Assembly: GCA_023414355.1 (NCBI GenBank)
Contig: JAEZOB010000042.1
Location: 124,001 to 188,000, forward strand
Source of the DNA: Bacillota bacterium
Lineage (GTDB): Bacteria; Bacillota; Clostridia; Lachnospirales; Lachnospiraceae
DNA length: 64,000 nucleotides
Direction of reading: 5' to 3'
Shown: positions 44,087-52,111 of the stretch, one piece after another
Layout of the letters: every line of letters starts with the position of its first letter
Numbering within the stretch: position 1 is the first letter of the stretch
Notes under the pieces: generated by a model
What the model saw: the letters and a program-made list of their open reading frames with translations, nothing else
Told to the model about the DNA's origin: nothing
Databases searched by the model: none
Program-made: the position numbers and the translations under genes

Positions 44087-45046
44087 TCAATCATTAGACG
44101 AAGAAGAAAATTCCACGGTTGCATTTTTCTGTTCTAAATTTACTTGATTTTTCTTTCGACTTTTTACAAGGCTCTTGCTCTCTGACAGGAAAAGGCCAAG
44201 AATAGTTAATAATATCCCCAAAAAAGCGGCTTTCGTTATAACCTCGTGTAATACAAGGACTGAAGTAACTGCGGTAATGACAGGAACCAGATAGATATAT
44301 ACTGTTGTTTTCACTGTTCCAAGAAGCTTAACCGCAGAATTCCAGACAGCAAAACATAGAGCAGATGCACCTAATCCCAAAAACAAAAGATTGAACAAAT
44401 TAATCTGAGTAATCAACTCTCTGAGTTCCACTTGAAAGCCCATACGAAAAAGTGCCGGGAGCATGAAAAGCAATCCGTATAAGAAGCATCTTCGAGTGAC
44501 TAAAATCGTATGGTATCCAAAAGCACTGATTTTCTTAATCAGTGTAGAATACACAGCCCATAGTACTGCAGCGGCTACAGCAAGGAAATCACCCAATGGA
44601 TTAATATTAATTTCTGTTGTATTTTGGAAGCTGATCAGATAAATACCAGCCATAGCAATCATAAATCCGAGAAAATAGCGTATTCCGGGACGTTCTCCAT
44701 GTAAAAAGATACAGGCAATCAATGCCGTAAAAAACGGAGCCAGGGATACGATTACTCCTACATTGGAGACTCGTGTAAAGGTAAGTGCAATATTCTCAAA
44801 AAGAAAATATAGTGTGACACCACTTAAGCCTGCCGCAGCAAAATACAACTCATGCTTCTTTTCTAAAAGGTGTAGTCTACGTGGAAAAGCCAGCCATAAT
44901 GCTATATAACCTATGGTAAAACGAATAAATAAAATCTCAATTGGAGAAAAGGTAATTAATAATACTTTTGTAGATATAAAGGTAGTTCCCCATACAACCA
45001 TACAAAAGATAGCTGCAATATGACCCTTCCATGATTTATTGTTCAT
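44087..45046 (-). CDS. EamA/DMT-family transporter
   Basis: 319 aa with ten hydrophobic helices in two EamA repeats (MVVWGTTFISTKVLL at the start; AALSGVTLYFLFENIALTFTRVSNVGVIVSLAPFFTALIA). Drug/metabolite exporters of this family move amino acids, metabolites or drugs; substrate unknown. It overlaps the AraC-type gene by 11 bases and shares its transcript, so the regulator probably controls it. Confidence 0.92.
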   Translation of the reverse strand: MNNKSWKGHIAAIFCMVVWGTTFISTKVLLITFSPIEILFIRFTIGYIALWLAFPRRLHLLEKKHELYFAAAGLSGVTLYFLFENIALTFTRVSNVGVIVSLAPFFTALIACIFLHGERPGIRYFLGFMIAMAGIYLISFQNTTEININPLGDFLAVAAAVLWAVYSTLIKKISAFGYHTILVTRRCFLYGLLFMLPALFRMGFQVELRELITQINLFNLLFLGLGASALCFAVWNSAVKLLGTVKTTVYIYLVPVITAVTSVLVLHEVITKAAFLGILLTILGLFLSESKSLVKSRKKNQVNLEQKNATVEFSSSSND

Positions 45047-45905
45047 TCTCCTGCAGCCCCCTGTCTTTCATCTCAAGCATCTCCGGGACTGAAAATATCT
45101 TTTGATACTGTTTTGGTGTCACTCCGATAAATTCTTTAAAGAAATTAGTAAAATGGCTTTGATCCGAAAAGCCTGCCATACTGGCTGCATCCACCGGCAC
45201 CGTTCCCTGTTCCAATAAGCTTTTCGCCATATTCAGTCGGATATTCTGCAGATATCGGTAAGGAGACACCCCAATCTGCTTTGTAAAGGAACGCAGCAGA
45301 TAGGATTTGCTGTAATTCGTCATGGCAAGCAGCTCCTCCAGGGTTATATTATCTTCATAGTGTTTCTCCATATAGGAGCATAAGCTCTTTAGTTGCGGAT
45401 CAGGCAGAGGGATATCTGCTTCTGTAAATGGAGAAGAATACTCCTGAAACACCTGTTGCAGCAGGAAGAACAAAGCCTCCTCCTTTTCCAGTCTGGATGC
45501 GGGATGAACGATTAAATCATATAAATCACAGATGGATTTTGTGATTTCACTTTGATATACAACGTTTTGCGTAAAATGAGGGATATAATCGCTTCCGGTA
45601 ACTTCTTTGGCAGCCTTCGCCATACTCTCCGGGCTAATGTTAACTGCACGATAATCCAGAAGCGTCCCATCCGCCGGAGCACAGCAATGATTATCCCTGG
45701 GATTGAATAAAATCAAATCTCCTGCTGACAGTCTATAGTCCTTCCCTTTACAGCGCAGATGACGTCTTCCTCCTTCAATATAGCCAATCACATAATATTC
45801 GTGGAAATGATTCGGAAATTTCTGAACTCTTCCGCTTAAATTATATGCTTCTATCTGTAAATCACGATCATAATAAATATGACGCTGTTCCTGTTCCTGC
45901 AACAT
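45036..45905 (-). CDS. AraC-family regulator with N-terminal cupin
   Basis: 289 aa. AraC-type cupin sensor about 20-100 (HFHEYYVIGYIEGGRRHLRCKGKDYRLSAGDLILFNPRDNH), then two helix-turn-helix motifs about 185-285 (ITLEELLAMTNYSKSYLLRSFTKQIGVSPYRYLQNIRLNMAKSLLEQG and VDAASMAGFSDQSHFTNFFKEFIGVTPKQYQ). Probably activates the coupled EamA exporter gene; the ligand is unknown. GGAAAGGGG precedes the ATG. Confidence 0.93.
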   Translation of the reverse strand: MLQEQEQRHIYYDRDLQIEAYNLSGRVQKFPNHFHEYYVIGYIEGGRRHLRCKGKDYRLSAGDLILFNPRDNHCCAPADGTLLDYRAVNISPESMAKAAKEVTGSDYIPHFTQNVVYQSEITKSICDLYDLIVHPASRLEKEEALFFLLQQVFQEYSSPFTEADIPLPDPQLKSLCSYMEKHYEDNITLEELLAMTNYSKSYLLRSFTKQIGVSPYRYLQNIRLNMAKSLLEQGTVPVDAASMAGFSDQSHFTNFFKEFIGVTPKQYQKIFSVPEMLEMKDRGLQENEQ

Positions 45906-46247
45906 AGTTTACCCCTTTCCCTTGCCTTAATTTTAACCATTGTAGCACGATAGGGAAGATAATTCTTGTATGATATTACACTATTTCTTGGAAAATATAA
46001 ATATTTATTATTATCTTTTTGTTTAGGTACGCACTCTAGGGTGAACTATGTTTGCTACTTAGATGCTTTATTATATAGGTAAGTTCAGAAAACTTGGCCT
46101 TTGATATAAAATGAGAAGCTCTAAATATGTATTATATCACAGGCTTTCCTAAGAGTAGAAATTATAAAATAATTTCTACTCTTATAGACCCTATTGATTA
46201 CATACTTGGCTTCTCTTACCAGGATCATTACAAACTATTTATGCGTT
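45906..46247. other. Gap between the FMN-binding gene and the AraC-type gene
   Basis: 342 bases without a gene. It holds a perfect 15-bp hairpin, AAGAGTAGAAATTAT-AAA-ATAATTTCTACTCTT (46151-46183), bracketed by GAGAAGC (46113-46119) and GCTTCTC (46209-46215); this likely ends the AraC-side or FMN-side transcripts. The rest is AT-rich. Confidence 0.7.
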
Positions 46248-46706
46248 TCATTGAAACTCTGCCTGTTCCAACGCATTTTCCACAGCCTTAAGATGAACCT
46301 TTGAGGATATGGTTGCGCCACTGATAACATCCACGGCTAAAGACTTATTTTGAATGACTCTGTTTAGCAGATCATTGATAGATTGACCATGTCTAATCTC
46401 TGCTGTCTGTTTCTCATTCGCCTGAGCTCCTCCGATCACCTTAATCTCATTTACAGTACCGGAAGCCACGGTTACTTCTACCTTTGTATTTCTCAGACTG
46501 TCTTTTACTCCTTTATACTCACCTGTATATACACCGTCACGAAGATGCTTGAAGTCCACTGTACCGATCGTAAGATTCATTGCCTCTCTACGCCCTGGCT
46601 CAAAAGCTGACATGGTTATTCCTAACCCGACTACAATCACACCAATAATCACAAGTACCACGATCCACACTTTATTTTTCCTCCTGCTCTTTTTATTTAT
46701 TGTCAT
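46248..46706 (-). CDS. Membrane-anchored FMN-binding domain protein
   Basis: 152 aa. One N-terminal membrane segment (about 12-32), then an FMN_bind domain (about 55-150) with GVYTGEYKGVKDSLRNTKVEVTVASGTVNEIKVIGG and the flavinylation motif DVISGATISS (Thr of SGAT is the expected FMN attachment site). Such proteins carry covalent FMN outside the membrane in electron transfer chains. The flavin transferase gene apbE lies 54 bases upstream in the same operon, matching this role. Confidence 0.9.
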   Translation of the reverse strand: MTINKKSRRKNKVWIVVLVIIGVIVVGLGITMSAFEPGRREAMNLTIGTVDFKHLRDGVYTGEYKGVKDSLRNTKVEVTVASGTVNEIKVIGGAQANEKQTAEIRHGQSINDLLNRVIQNKSLAVDVISGATISSKVHLKAVENALEQAEFQ

Positions 46707-46760
46707 GAATACTACCCTCTTTCCTATATCATTAGCCGGACGAAAGATCCGGTTAATTTC

Positions 46761-47717
46761 TTATATATATTTCAAATTGATATCCTTAGCCGCTTGAAAG
46801 CTGTTCTTTAATCCGTGTGTGACATATACCGTCAGCTTATCATCCATAATCACTGCCTGAAGCTGAGGCTGTGCTTTCAGTAAGTCGATACCTGCTTCCA
46901 GTCCGGCAGTAAATAAAGCAGTGGAAAATGCATCAGCAAGCATTGCACTCTCACTGACAATCGTAACACTGATGAGTCCCGCTTCGGCAGGATACCCTGT
47001 CTTTGGATTCAGGATATGGTGATATCGTCTTCCATCCTTAGCAATAAAGAACCTTTCATAATCCCCTGAGGTAACGACTGCTTTTCCGGTTACTGCAACC
47101 GCTCCAAGTAAGCCGCTTTGTCTGGGATGTCTTATACCAACCTTCCAGGCTGAACCGTCCGGTTTACTGCCCAAAGTAGAAACATTGCCACCAATATTGG
47201 AAAAAGCTGATTTCACTCCATAATTCTCAAACAGCACCATAAAACGGTCACTGGACAGGCCTTTTGCAATCCCTCCCAAGTCGATTGTCTGACCGGTTTT
47301 CTTAAGTCCCGCGATATGATCAGTAGCATTCAGCTCCAGGTCCCTATAATTGATTAAAGGAAGGATCGCTTTTATTTTATCCTCCTCCGGCGGCTCTACT
47401 GCATTCTTATAATCCCATAAATCCACCAACGGACCGATTGTTACATCGAATAAGCCCTGTGAAAGTTCTGATATTTCCAAAGCATGAGAAAGAATCTCAC
47501 TGACTTCAGGTTCGATGACCTCCTTTGAGATTCCCGCCAAACGATTAATTCGACTGATGATACTTTCCTGTCTGAAACGGCTAAGCATTGCTTCCAATCT
47601 CTCTGCCTCGGCTTCTACAGCACAACATGCCTCCCTGGCATTACTTCCATATGCTTTGTGTATCATCACCGTACCCATTCCGATATGCCTTAATTCTTCC
47701 ATGGTACAGTCATTCAC
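46761..47717 (-). CDS. apbE: FAD:protein FMN transferase (ApbE)
   Basis: 318 aa. Starts at GTG 47717 with AGGGGG 8 bases upstream. Family motifs: MLSRFRQESIISRINRLAG, FDVTIGPLVDLWDYKN, GQTIDLGGIAKGLSSDRFM, FSNIGGNVSTLGSKPDGSAWKVGIRHPR and HHILNPKTGYPAEAGLISVTIVSESAMLADAFSTALF (Mg and FAD site). Transfers FMN from FAD to Thr in SGAT-type motifs, here most likely of the next protein. No signal peptide or lipobox is seen, unlike many exported ApbE enzymes. Confidence 0.94.
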   Translation of the reverse strand: MNDCTMEELRHIGMGTVMIHKAYGSNAREACCAVEAEAERLEAMLSRFRQESIISRINRLAGISKEVIEPEVSEILSHALEISELSQGLFDVTIGPLVDLWDYKNAVEPPEEDKIKAILPLINYRDLELNATDHIAGLKKTGQTIDLGGIAKGLSSDRFMVLFENYGVKSAFSNIGGNVSTLGSKPDGSAWKVGIRHPRQSGLLGAVAVTGKAVVTSGDYERFFIAKDGRRYHHILNPKTGYPAEAGLISVTIVSESAMLADAFSTALFTAGLEAGIDLLKAQPQLQAVIMDDKLTVYVTHGLKNSFQAAKDINLKYI

Positions 47718-47766
47718 TGGTCATTCCCCCTACTGATTTGAAGGTCTCTCACTAATCCGTTATCTC

Positions 47767-48348
47767 TTACTTCCGGCAATCGGTTAATCCCTTTAACACA
47801 AAATCCGTAAGGTAATCCTGTATTTCGGGAAAATACTTCAATCCGATTTCATCCTTATGATAGCCGATGCGAATAATGGATTCGAACATAGCCATAATCA
47901 TATCACTGCTGATATCCGCCCTCATCTTACCTTCTGACTGCCATTTTTTCACCAAATCCAAAAACTCCTTGTATAAGAAATCCATTCTTTCAAGCCCCTC
48001 CTCTTCCCGAAAGAGCTTTTCGATCTTATTAAATACATCCGGATGATACCATTGCGAAAGAATTGGGTTGGAAAGCATACCCTTCATATTCAAAGCCAAG
48101 AGTTCTTTAATCAGCTTAACCGGGTCATCCTCAAGATTTATGGATTGCATGATGTTTTTCATCAGGACAGTTGTTTCCTCACTAAGGATTTCTATAAACA
48201 ACTTTTCCTTAGATGGAAAGTAATTATAAAAGGTTCCGACGGAGAACCCTGCCTCCCTCGTAATATCAGCGATTCCTGTATCCTTAAAGCCATTCTCAGC
48301 AAATAGCTTCTTTGCGCAAATATATAATGTTGTCTTTTTATCCTCCAT
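47767..48348 (-). CDS. TetR-family repressor of the apbE/FMN-binding operon
   Basis: 193 aa from ATG 48348. TetR helix-turn-helix at residues about 8-52 (LYICAKKLFAENGFKDTGIADITREAGFSVGTFYNYFPSKEKLF), all-helical ligand domain after it. An upstream in-frame ATG at 48390 lies at or before the predicted transcription start and inside the operator, so I reject it; AGGAGG at 48363-48368 is 14 bases from the chosen ATG, rather far. First gene of tetR-apbE-FMN-binding; it probably represses its own operon. Confidence 0.85.
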   Translation of the reverse strand: MEDKKTTLYICAKKLFAENGFKDTGIADITREAGFSVGTFYNYFPSKEKLFIEILSEETTVLMKNIMQSINLEDDPVKLIKELLALNMKGMLSNPILSQWYHPDVFNKIEKLFREEEGLERMDFLYKEFLDLVKKWQSEGKMRADISSDMIMAMFESIIRIGYHKDEIGLKYFPEIQDYLTDFVLKGLTDCRK

Positions 48349-48366
48349 CTGTTGTTTTTCGTCCTC

Positions 48367-48394
48367 CTGAATGAATATTTTTCTGTTCATTCAG
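48367..48394 (-). promoter_or_regulatory. Candidate TetR operator
   Basis: CTGAATGAA (48367-48375), 10-nt spacer, TTCATTCAG (48386-48394): perfect 9-bp dyad that abuts the -10 box and covers the predicted start point of the tetR operon. Confidence 0.75.
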
Positions 48395-48423
48395 AATATA
48401 ACATAAGTTTCCATTACTGTCAA
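48395..48423 (-). promoter_or_regulatory. Promoter of tetR-apbE operon
   Basis: TTGACA (48418-48423), 17 bases, TATATT (48395-48400) with an extended TG two bases before. Start predicted near 48388. Confidence 0.85.
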
Positions 48424-48447
48424 ATATTTTTAGAGAATTTAATTACT

Positions 48448-48490
48448 AAAAAGAAGCTAAACTCACTAACTATGAGTTTAGCTTCTTTTT
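48448..48490. terminator. Terminator after tRNA-Ser (symmetrical)
   Basis: AAGAAGCTAAACTCA (48451-48465) and TGAGTTTAGCTTCTT (48473-48487) form a perfect 15-bp stem with T runs on both strands, so it can end the tRNA transcript and also any transcript from the other side. Confidence 0.9.
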
Positions 48491-48492
48491 AG

Positions 48493-48578
48493 CGGAAGCG
48501 GTGGGATTCGAACCCACGAGCCCGTGAGGACTACCGCATTTCGAGTGCGGGCCGTTATGACCACTTCGATACGCTTCC
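48493..48578 (-). tRNA. tRNA-Ser (anticodon CGA)
   Basis: 86-nt class II tRNA. Acceptor GGAAGCG/CGCTTCC with discriminator G, anticodon stem CCGCA/TGCGG around loop CTCGAAA (anticodon CGA, reads UCG), a long variable arm as expected for serine, and T arm GTGGGTTCGAATCCCAC. The CCA end is not encoded. Followed by a strong terminator. Confidence 0.95.
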
Positions 48579-48679
48579 AAATCTATGATTACGATTGGTC
48601 GAAAGACCAAATCCGCAATTGGCACAATATTTAAACTATCGATCTAACTGATATAAGCATTTGAATAAGCTTTTGTATT

Positions 48680-49657
48680 TTATCTTTTACTGAAGGTGAT
48701 GATAAAAAGCTCTACACCGATCTTCTCCAGCATGCGTCCTGTCTTCACCTGCTCTTCAATCTCGGCGGAAAATTCCAACGCTTCCTTCAGCTTCTTCGAT
48801 GAGAAATTCTTTGCCTGACCAAGATACTTATTCACTGCAAAGGGTGGAACTCCCACCTTCTCACTGATGGAGGCTGCATTGAAGCCCAAGGCCTGAAGAT
48901 CCTTTGTCTGAAGCAGAATATTAAAATGTCTTGTGATCAGAAACAGAATGGACAACGGCTTTTCTCTGACAGAAAGCAAATCATAATATAAATCCAAAGC
49001 CTTACTCTGTTGCTTGGAACCGATCGCATCAATCATAAGAAATATCTTACCTGAAATCTGAGTGGTTACCACAGTATCAATATCTTCCGGGCGGATTACA
49101 TCCCGACCGTAGGTAAATCCGGCAAGCTTTTCAACTTCATTACAAATATTGATCATATCAGAACCGGTCTTATCAAGAAAATACAGGATCGAAGACTCCG
49201 TAATTTTCTTCCCCTCCTGTTCCAGTTGGGACGCCACAAAGAGTTTCAGATTCTGCTCATCCAGACCATTCATCTCGGATACGGTACCCTTATCCTTAAT
49301 CAACTTGAACAGCTTATTTCTTTTATCGATCTCATCCTCAACAAAAAGAATGACCGAACTTTCCGGTGTATCCTCCAACAGCTCAGCAAGCTCGCTCGAG
49401 GTTTTAAATAATCCACTGTTCTCAATGAGAATCAGTCTTCTATCACTAAAGAAGGGTAAGGTCTGAGCCGCCTCATAAACCTTTCTAGGCTCTACATCTT
49501 TACCCTCAAAATAGGTATAGTTCATGTCGCTGTCGTCCTGAAGGATTGCAGTCTTTAATTTATCCCGGTACAGCTTCTTTAGATAATCCTCAGTTCCATA
49601 GAGAAGATAGAACTTTTTGAAGCTGCCTGTTCTGATGTGTTCCTTGATCACCTTCAT
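48680..49657 (-). CDS. holA: DNA polymerase III delta subunit
   Basis: 325 aa. Begins with the typical FYLLYGTEDYLKKLYRDKL and has the AAA+-like fold of clamp-loader delta (DRRLILIENSGLF, LNGLDEQNLKLFVASQLEQEGKKI, LSVREKPLSILFLITRHFNILLQ). It opens the beta clamp. In Bacillus holA lies next to rpsT; here an accessory block of roughly 7.5 kb with a tRNA gene separates them. Confidence 0.95.
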   Translation of the reverse strand: MKVIKEHIRTGSFKKFYLLYGTEDYLKKLYRDKLKTAILQDDSDMNYTYFEGKDVEPRKVYEAAQTLPFFSDRRLILIENSGLFKTSSELAELLEDTPESSVILFVEDEIDKRNKLFKLIKDKGTVSEMNGLDEQNLKLFVASQLEQEGKKITESSILYFLDKTGSDMINICNEVEKLAGFTYGRDVIRPEDIDTVVTTQISGKIFLMIDAIGSKQQSKALDLYYDLLSVREKPLSILFLITRHFNILLQTKDLQALGFNAASISEKVGVPPFAVNKYLGQAKNFSSKKLKEALEFSAEIEEQVKTGRMLEKIGVELFIITFSKR

Positions 49658-49730
49658 ATTTTAGCTCCTATCGGACAGAACATGATATATTCTATCGAAT
49701 CCCTATGTAAATTGCAAGCAGGAAATAAAA

Positions 49731-50396
49731 TTAATCTACTGTTCCAAATCGGTTGAGCGGCTTAATTCTGAAAACCACCCTGCCTCCAATATTCTCTTTC
49801 TTTACATTACCTACCTCTTCGGATCGGCTGTCCTTACTGATATTACGGTTATCTCCCATGACGAAGTACTCGTCTTCACCCAGAGTAATCGGATCTGCGG
49901 CACGTCCGGGATCCTCAAGCTTCTCAGTTCCATAATCCTCTTTCAGGATTTCGCCGTTGATATAAATGTCTGATCCAATAATCTGAATAGTTTCTCCAGG
50001 AAGACCGATAATTCTCTTTACGTAATATTCTTCATTTTCTCTTCCATAGGGATAAAATACGATAATATCAAAACGGTCCAAAGCATCAAACCGGTAAGAT
50101 AGTTTTTCTACATATAGATGCTCTCCATCCATTAACGTATCAGCCATAGAGGAGCCATCCACAATGGTACGCTGTAACACAAAATTCGGTAACACATAGA
50201 TACAGACGAAAATCAGTACAGCATAGAAGATCAGGTCATAAACTAAACCCTTTGCTCCGTTTCCGGCTTTACCCTCCGATGACGCTTTTCCAGGAGTCTC
50301 CGGTTCCGCTTCGGTACTGATTTCGTTGCTGTCATGATAATCTTCATGAAGATAATTCATATCCGCAAGATAGTCTTTATTCTCAGTAGATTCCAT
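49731..50396 (-). CDS. lepB: Signal peptidase I
   Basis: 221 aa. Cytoplasmic acidic N terminus (1-50), one membrane segment (about 51-71), then the catalytic domain: VDGSSMADTL (catalytic Ser), YYVKRIIGLPGETI (catalytic Lys), and box E MGDNRNISKDSR. Removes signal peptides from Sec and Tat substrates. AGGAAATAG precedes the ATG. Clustered with rpoZ, remA and yicC. Confidence 0.96.
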   Translation of the reverse strand: MESTENKDYLADMNYLHEDYHDSNEISTEAEPETPGKASSEGKAGNGAKGLVYDLIFYAVLIFVCIYVLPNFVLQRTIVDGSSMADTLMDGEHLYVEKLSYRFDALDRFDIIVFYPYGRENEEYYVKRIIGLPGETIQIIGSDIYINGEILKEDYGTEKLEDPGRAADPITLGEDEYFVMGDNRNISKDSRSEEVGNVKKENIGGRVVFRIKPLNRFGTVD

Positions 50397-50503
50397 ATCT
50401 ATTTCCTGAAAACCTCTGTCCCGACTATTTTCCTAGCTCATAAGACATGGTAATCTTCCTTTCCTGTCTGTTATGAATCATTTAAATTCATATGAGCCTA
50501 TTG

Positions 50504-50758
50504 CTACTTATTTTCCTCTGTTTTCGTTTCATCATCACCAACGATTTTTACCTTGGAGCGATATAATTCCTCTACAGCGATAGATAAGGGTTTGGGATAA
50601 GTAACATCAACAAGCGGTACAGAACCATCAATAATCTGTCTTGCACGTCTTGCTGTTGCAATGACGATGGAATATCTGCTGTTAACTACCGGCTGCTCAC
50701 CTGGCTCTACCTCACTATTGACTACTTTCATTAAATCTGTATATGATGGATGTAACAT
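50504..50758 (-). CDS. rpoZ: RNA polymerase omega subunit
   Basis: 84 aa. MLHPSYTDLMKVVNSEV, VNSRYSIVIATARRARQI and KPLSIAVEELYRSKVKIVG give the RpoZ fold, which helps assemble beta' into RNA polymerase. AAGGAGAAATTA precedes the ATG. Directly follows remA with a 39-base gap; the gmk gene that normally lies between them in Bacillus is not there. Confidence 0.95.
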   Translation of the reverse strand: MLHPSYTDLMKVVNSEVEPGEQPVVNSRYSIVIATARRARQIIDGSVPLVDVTYPKPLSIAVEELYRSKVKIVGDDETKTEENK

Positions 50759-50797
50759 ATTAATTTCTCCTTCCTGAAATCACATTATATTTTTAAT

Positions 50798-51073
50798 CTA
50801 TTCTTTTTGTGCTGCATCGATTATCTCTGCAATCTCTTTTACGTTTACTCGACCTGCAATCGTCTCCGGAAGCAGGGAGGACAAAACCAGATGACCGCTA
50901 TCAGTGACAATTACTGCTTTTGTTCTTCTGCCGCAGGTAGCATCGATCGCCATACCATTATCCTTTGCTGTCTGAACCATGCGTTTGATGGGGGCGGCCT
51001 CCGGACTGATGATACTGATAATCTTATTGGCATTTACAACATTTCCAAAGCCGACATTTACAAGCTTATTCAA
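50798..51073 (-). CDS. remA: RemA-family regulator (DUF370)
   Basis: 91 aa, starting at TTG 51073 (GAGG upstream). VNVGFGNVVNANKIISIISPEAAPIKRMVQTAKDNG and ATCGRRTKAVIVTDSGHLVLSSL are the RemA/YlzA signature. RemA is a DNA-binding activator of matrix and osmoprotection genes in Bacillus. Sits between yicC and rpoZ, a conserved neighbourhood. Confidence 0.95.
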   Translation of the reverse strand: MNKLVNVGFGNVVNANKIISIISPEAAPIKRMVQTAKDNGMAIDATCGRRTKAVIVTDSGHLVLSSLLPETIAGRVNVKEIAEIIDAAQKE

Positions 51074-51097
51074 AGTTATTCCTCATTTCCAAAGCTA

Positions 51098-51976
51098 TTA
51101 TTCAATATTCTGAATCTGTTCGCGAACCTTCTCAATCTCAGTCTTAAGATCAATTGCTTTGTTGGTAACCTCTAGATCATTTGCCTTCGATAATATGGTA
51201 TTGGCTTCTCTGTTCATCTCCTGTGCGATAAAGTCCAGCTTTCTGCCGACATTTTCGCTTTCATTCAGAGCTTCCTTCATATTCTTAATATGGCTTTTCA
51301 GACGTACTGTCTCTTCGTCAACGCATATCTTGTCAGCAAATACGGTAATCTCTGTCACAAGAATGCTCTCTTCTACCTTTGTATCACCTAGTAACTCTGT
51401 TACCTTTGCCATCAGCTTATTACGATATTCGTTCACGACCTCAGGTGATCTGGTCTCAATGAATTCCACCATGGAAAGCATGGAGTCAAGTTTTGCCACA
51501 ATATCCTGCTTCAGATGCTCGCCTTCAGAAATTCTGGTTTCGACGAAACGGCTTGCTGCAGTTTTCACTGCTTCTTCTACCAGTTCCCAGAGTTCCTTCT
51601 CATCGATGGTCTGTTCCTCCAGGGTAAAGACATCAGGATACCTGGATAAGGCTGAAACTCGAATGTCATTTTCAATTCCGAACTCCTTACTTATCTTTTC
51701 TAAATTGACAAAATACTCTCTTGCCAAATCAGCATTATACTTGACACATACATTATTCTCTGTATAGTCTTCGTAAGTAATGTAGATGTCAATTTTTCCT
51801 CTGCCAATGTATTGCTTTAGTACGTTTCGGATGCCTGCCTCAAAAAAACTCAGTTTTTTAGGCATCTTAATTGAGATATCACAATATCTGTGGTTCACTG
51901 CTTTCATCTCAACAGTTATTTTCCGATCTACATGGGCAATTTCACAACGCCCGAAGCCTGTCATACTCTTTAACAT
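51098..51976 (-). CDS. YicC/YloC-family endoribonuclease
   Basis: 292 aa. Opens MLKSMTGFGRCEI and has EMKAVNHRYCDISIKMPKKLSFFEAGIRNVLKQYIGRGKIDIYI, with the C-terminal DUF1732 part ending DFIAQEMNREANTILSKANDLEVTNKAIDLKTEIEKVREQIQNIE, an essentially diagnostic end. YicC-type proteins are RNases that help degrade certain RNAs. First gene of yicC-remA-rpoZ-lepB. Confidence 0.96.
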   Translation of the reverse strand: MLKSMTGFGRCEIAHVDRKITVEMKAVNHRYCDISIKMPKKLSFFEAGIRNVLKQYIGRGKIDIYITYEDYTENNVCVKYNADLAREYFVNLEKISKEFGIENDIRVSALSRYPDVFTLEEQTIDEKELWELVEEAVKTAASRFVETRISEGEHLKQDIVAKLDSMLSMVEFIETRSPEVVNEYRNKLMAKVTELLGDTKVEESILVTEITVFADKICVDEETVRLKSHIKNMKEALNESENVGRKLDFIAQEMNREANTILSKANDLEVTNKAIDLKTEIEKVREQIQNIE

Positions 51977-52111
51977 AGCTCACACTCTTTCATGATTTGA
52001 GATTTTGACGAAATTGCCATCATATTAGTTTTGTCATATCTAATTAATTATAAATGAAATAAAATGACAAGTCAAGACGCCGTGTAGAATTGATAAAATA
52101 AATCATACAAA

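Noticed and set aside
48349..48390. Upstream ATG as start of the TetR gene
   Set aside because: The ATG at 48390 lies within the operator dyad and at or before the predicted transcription start.
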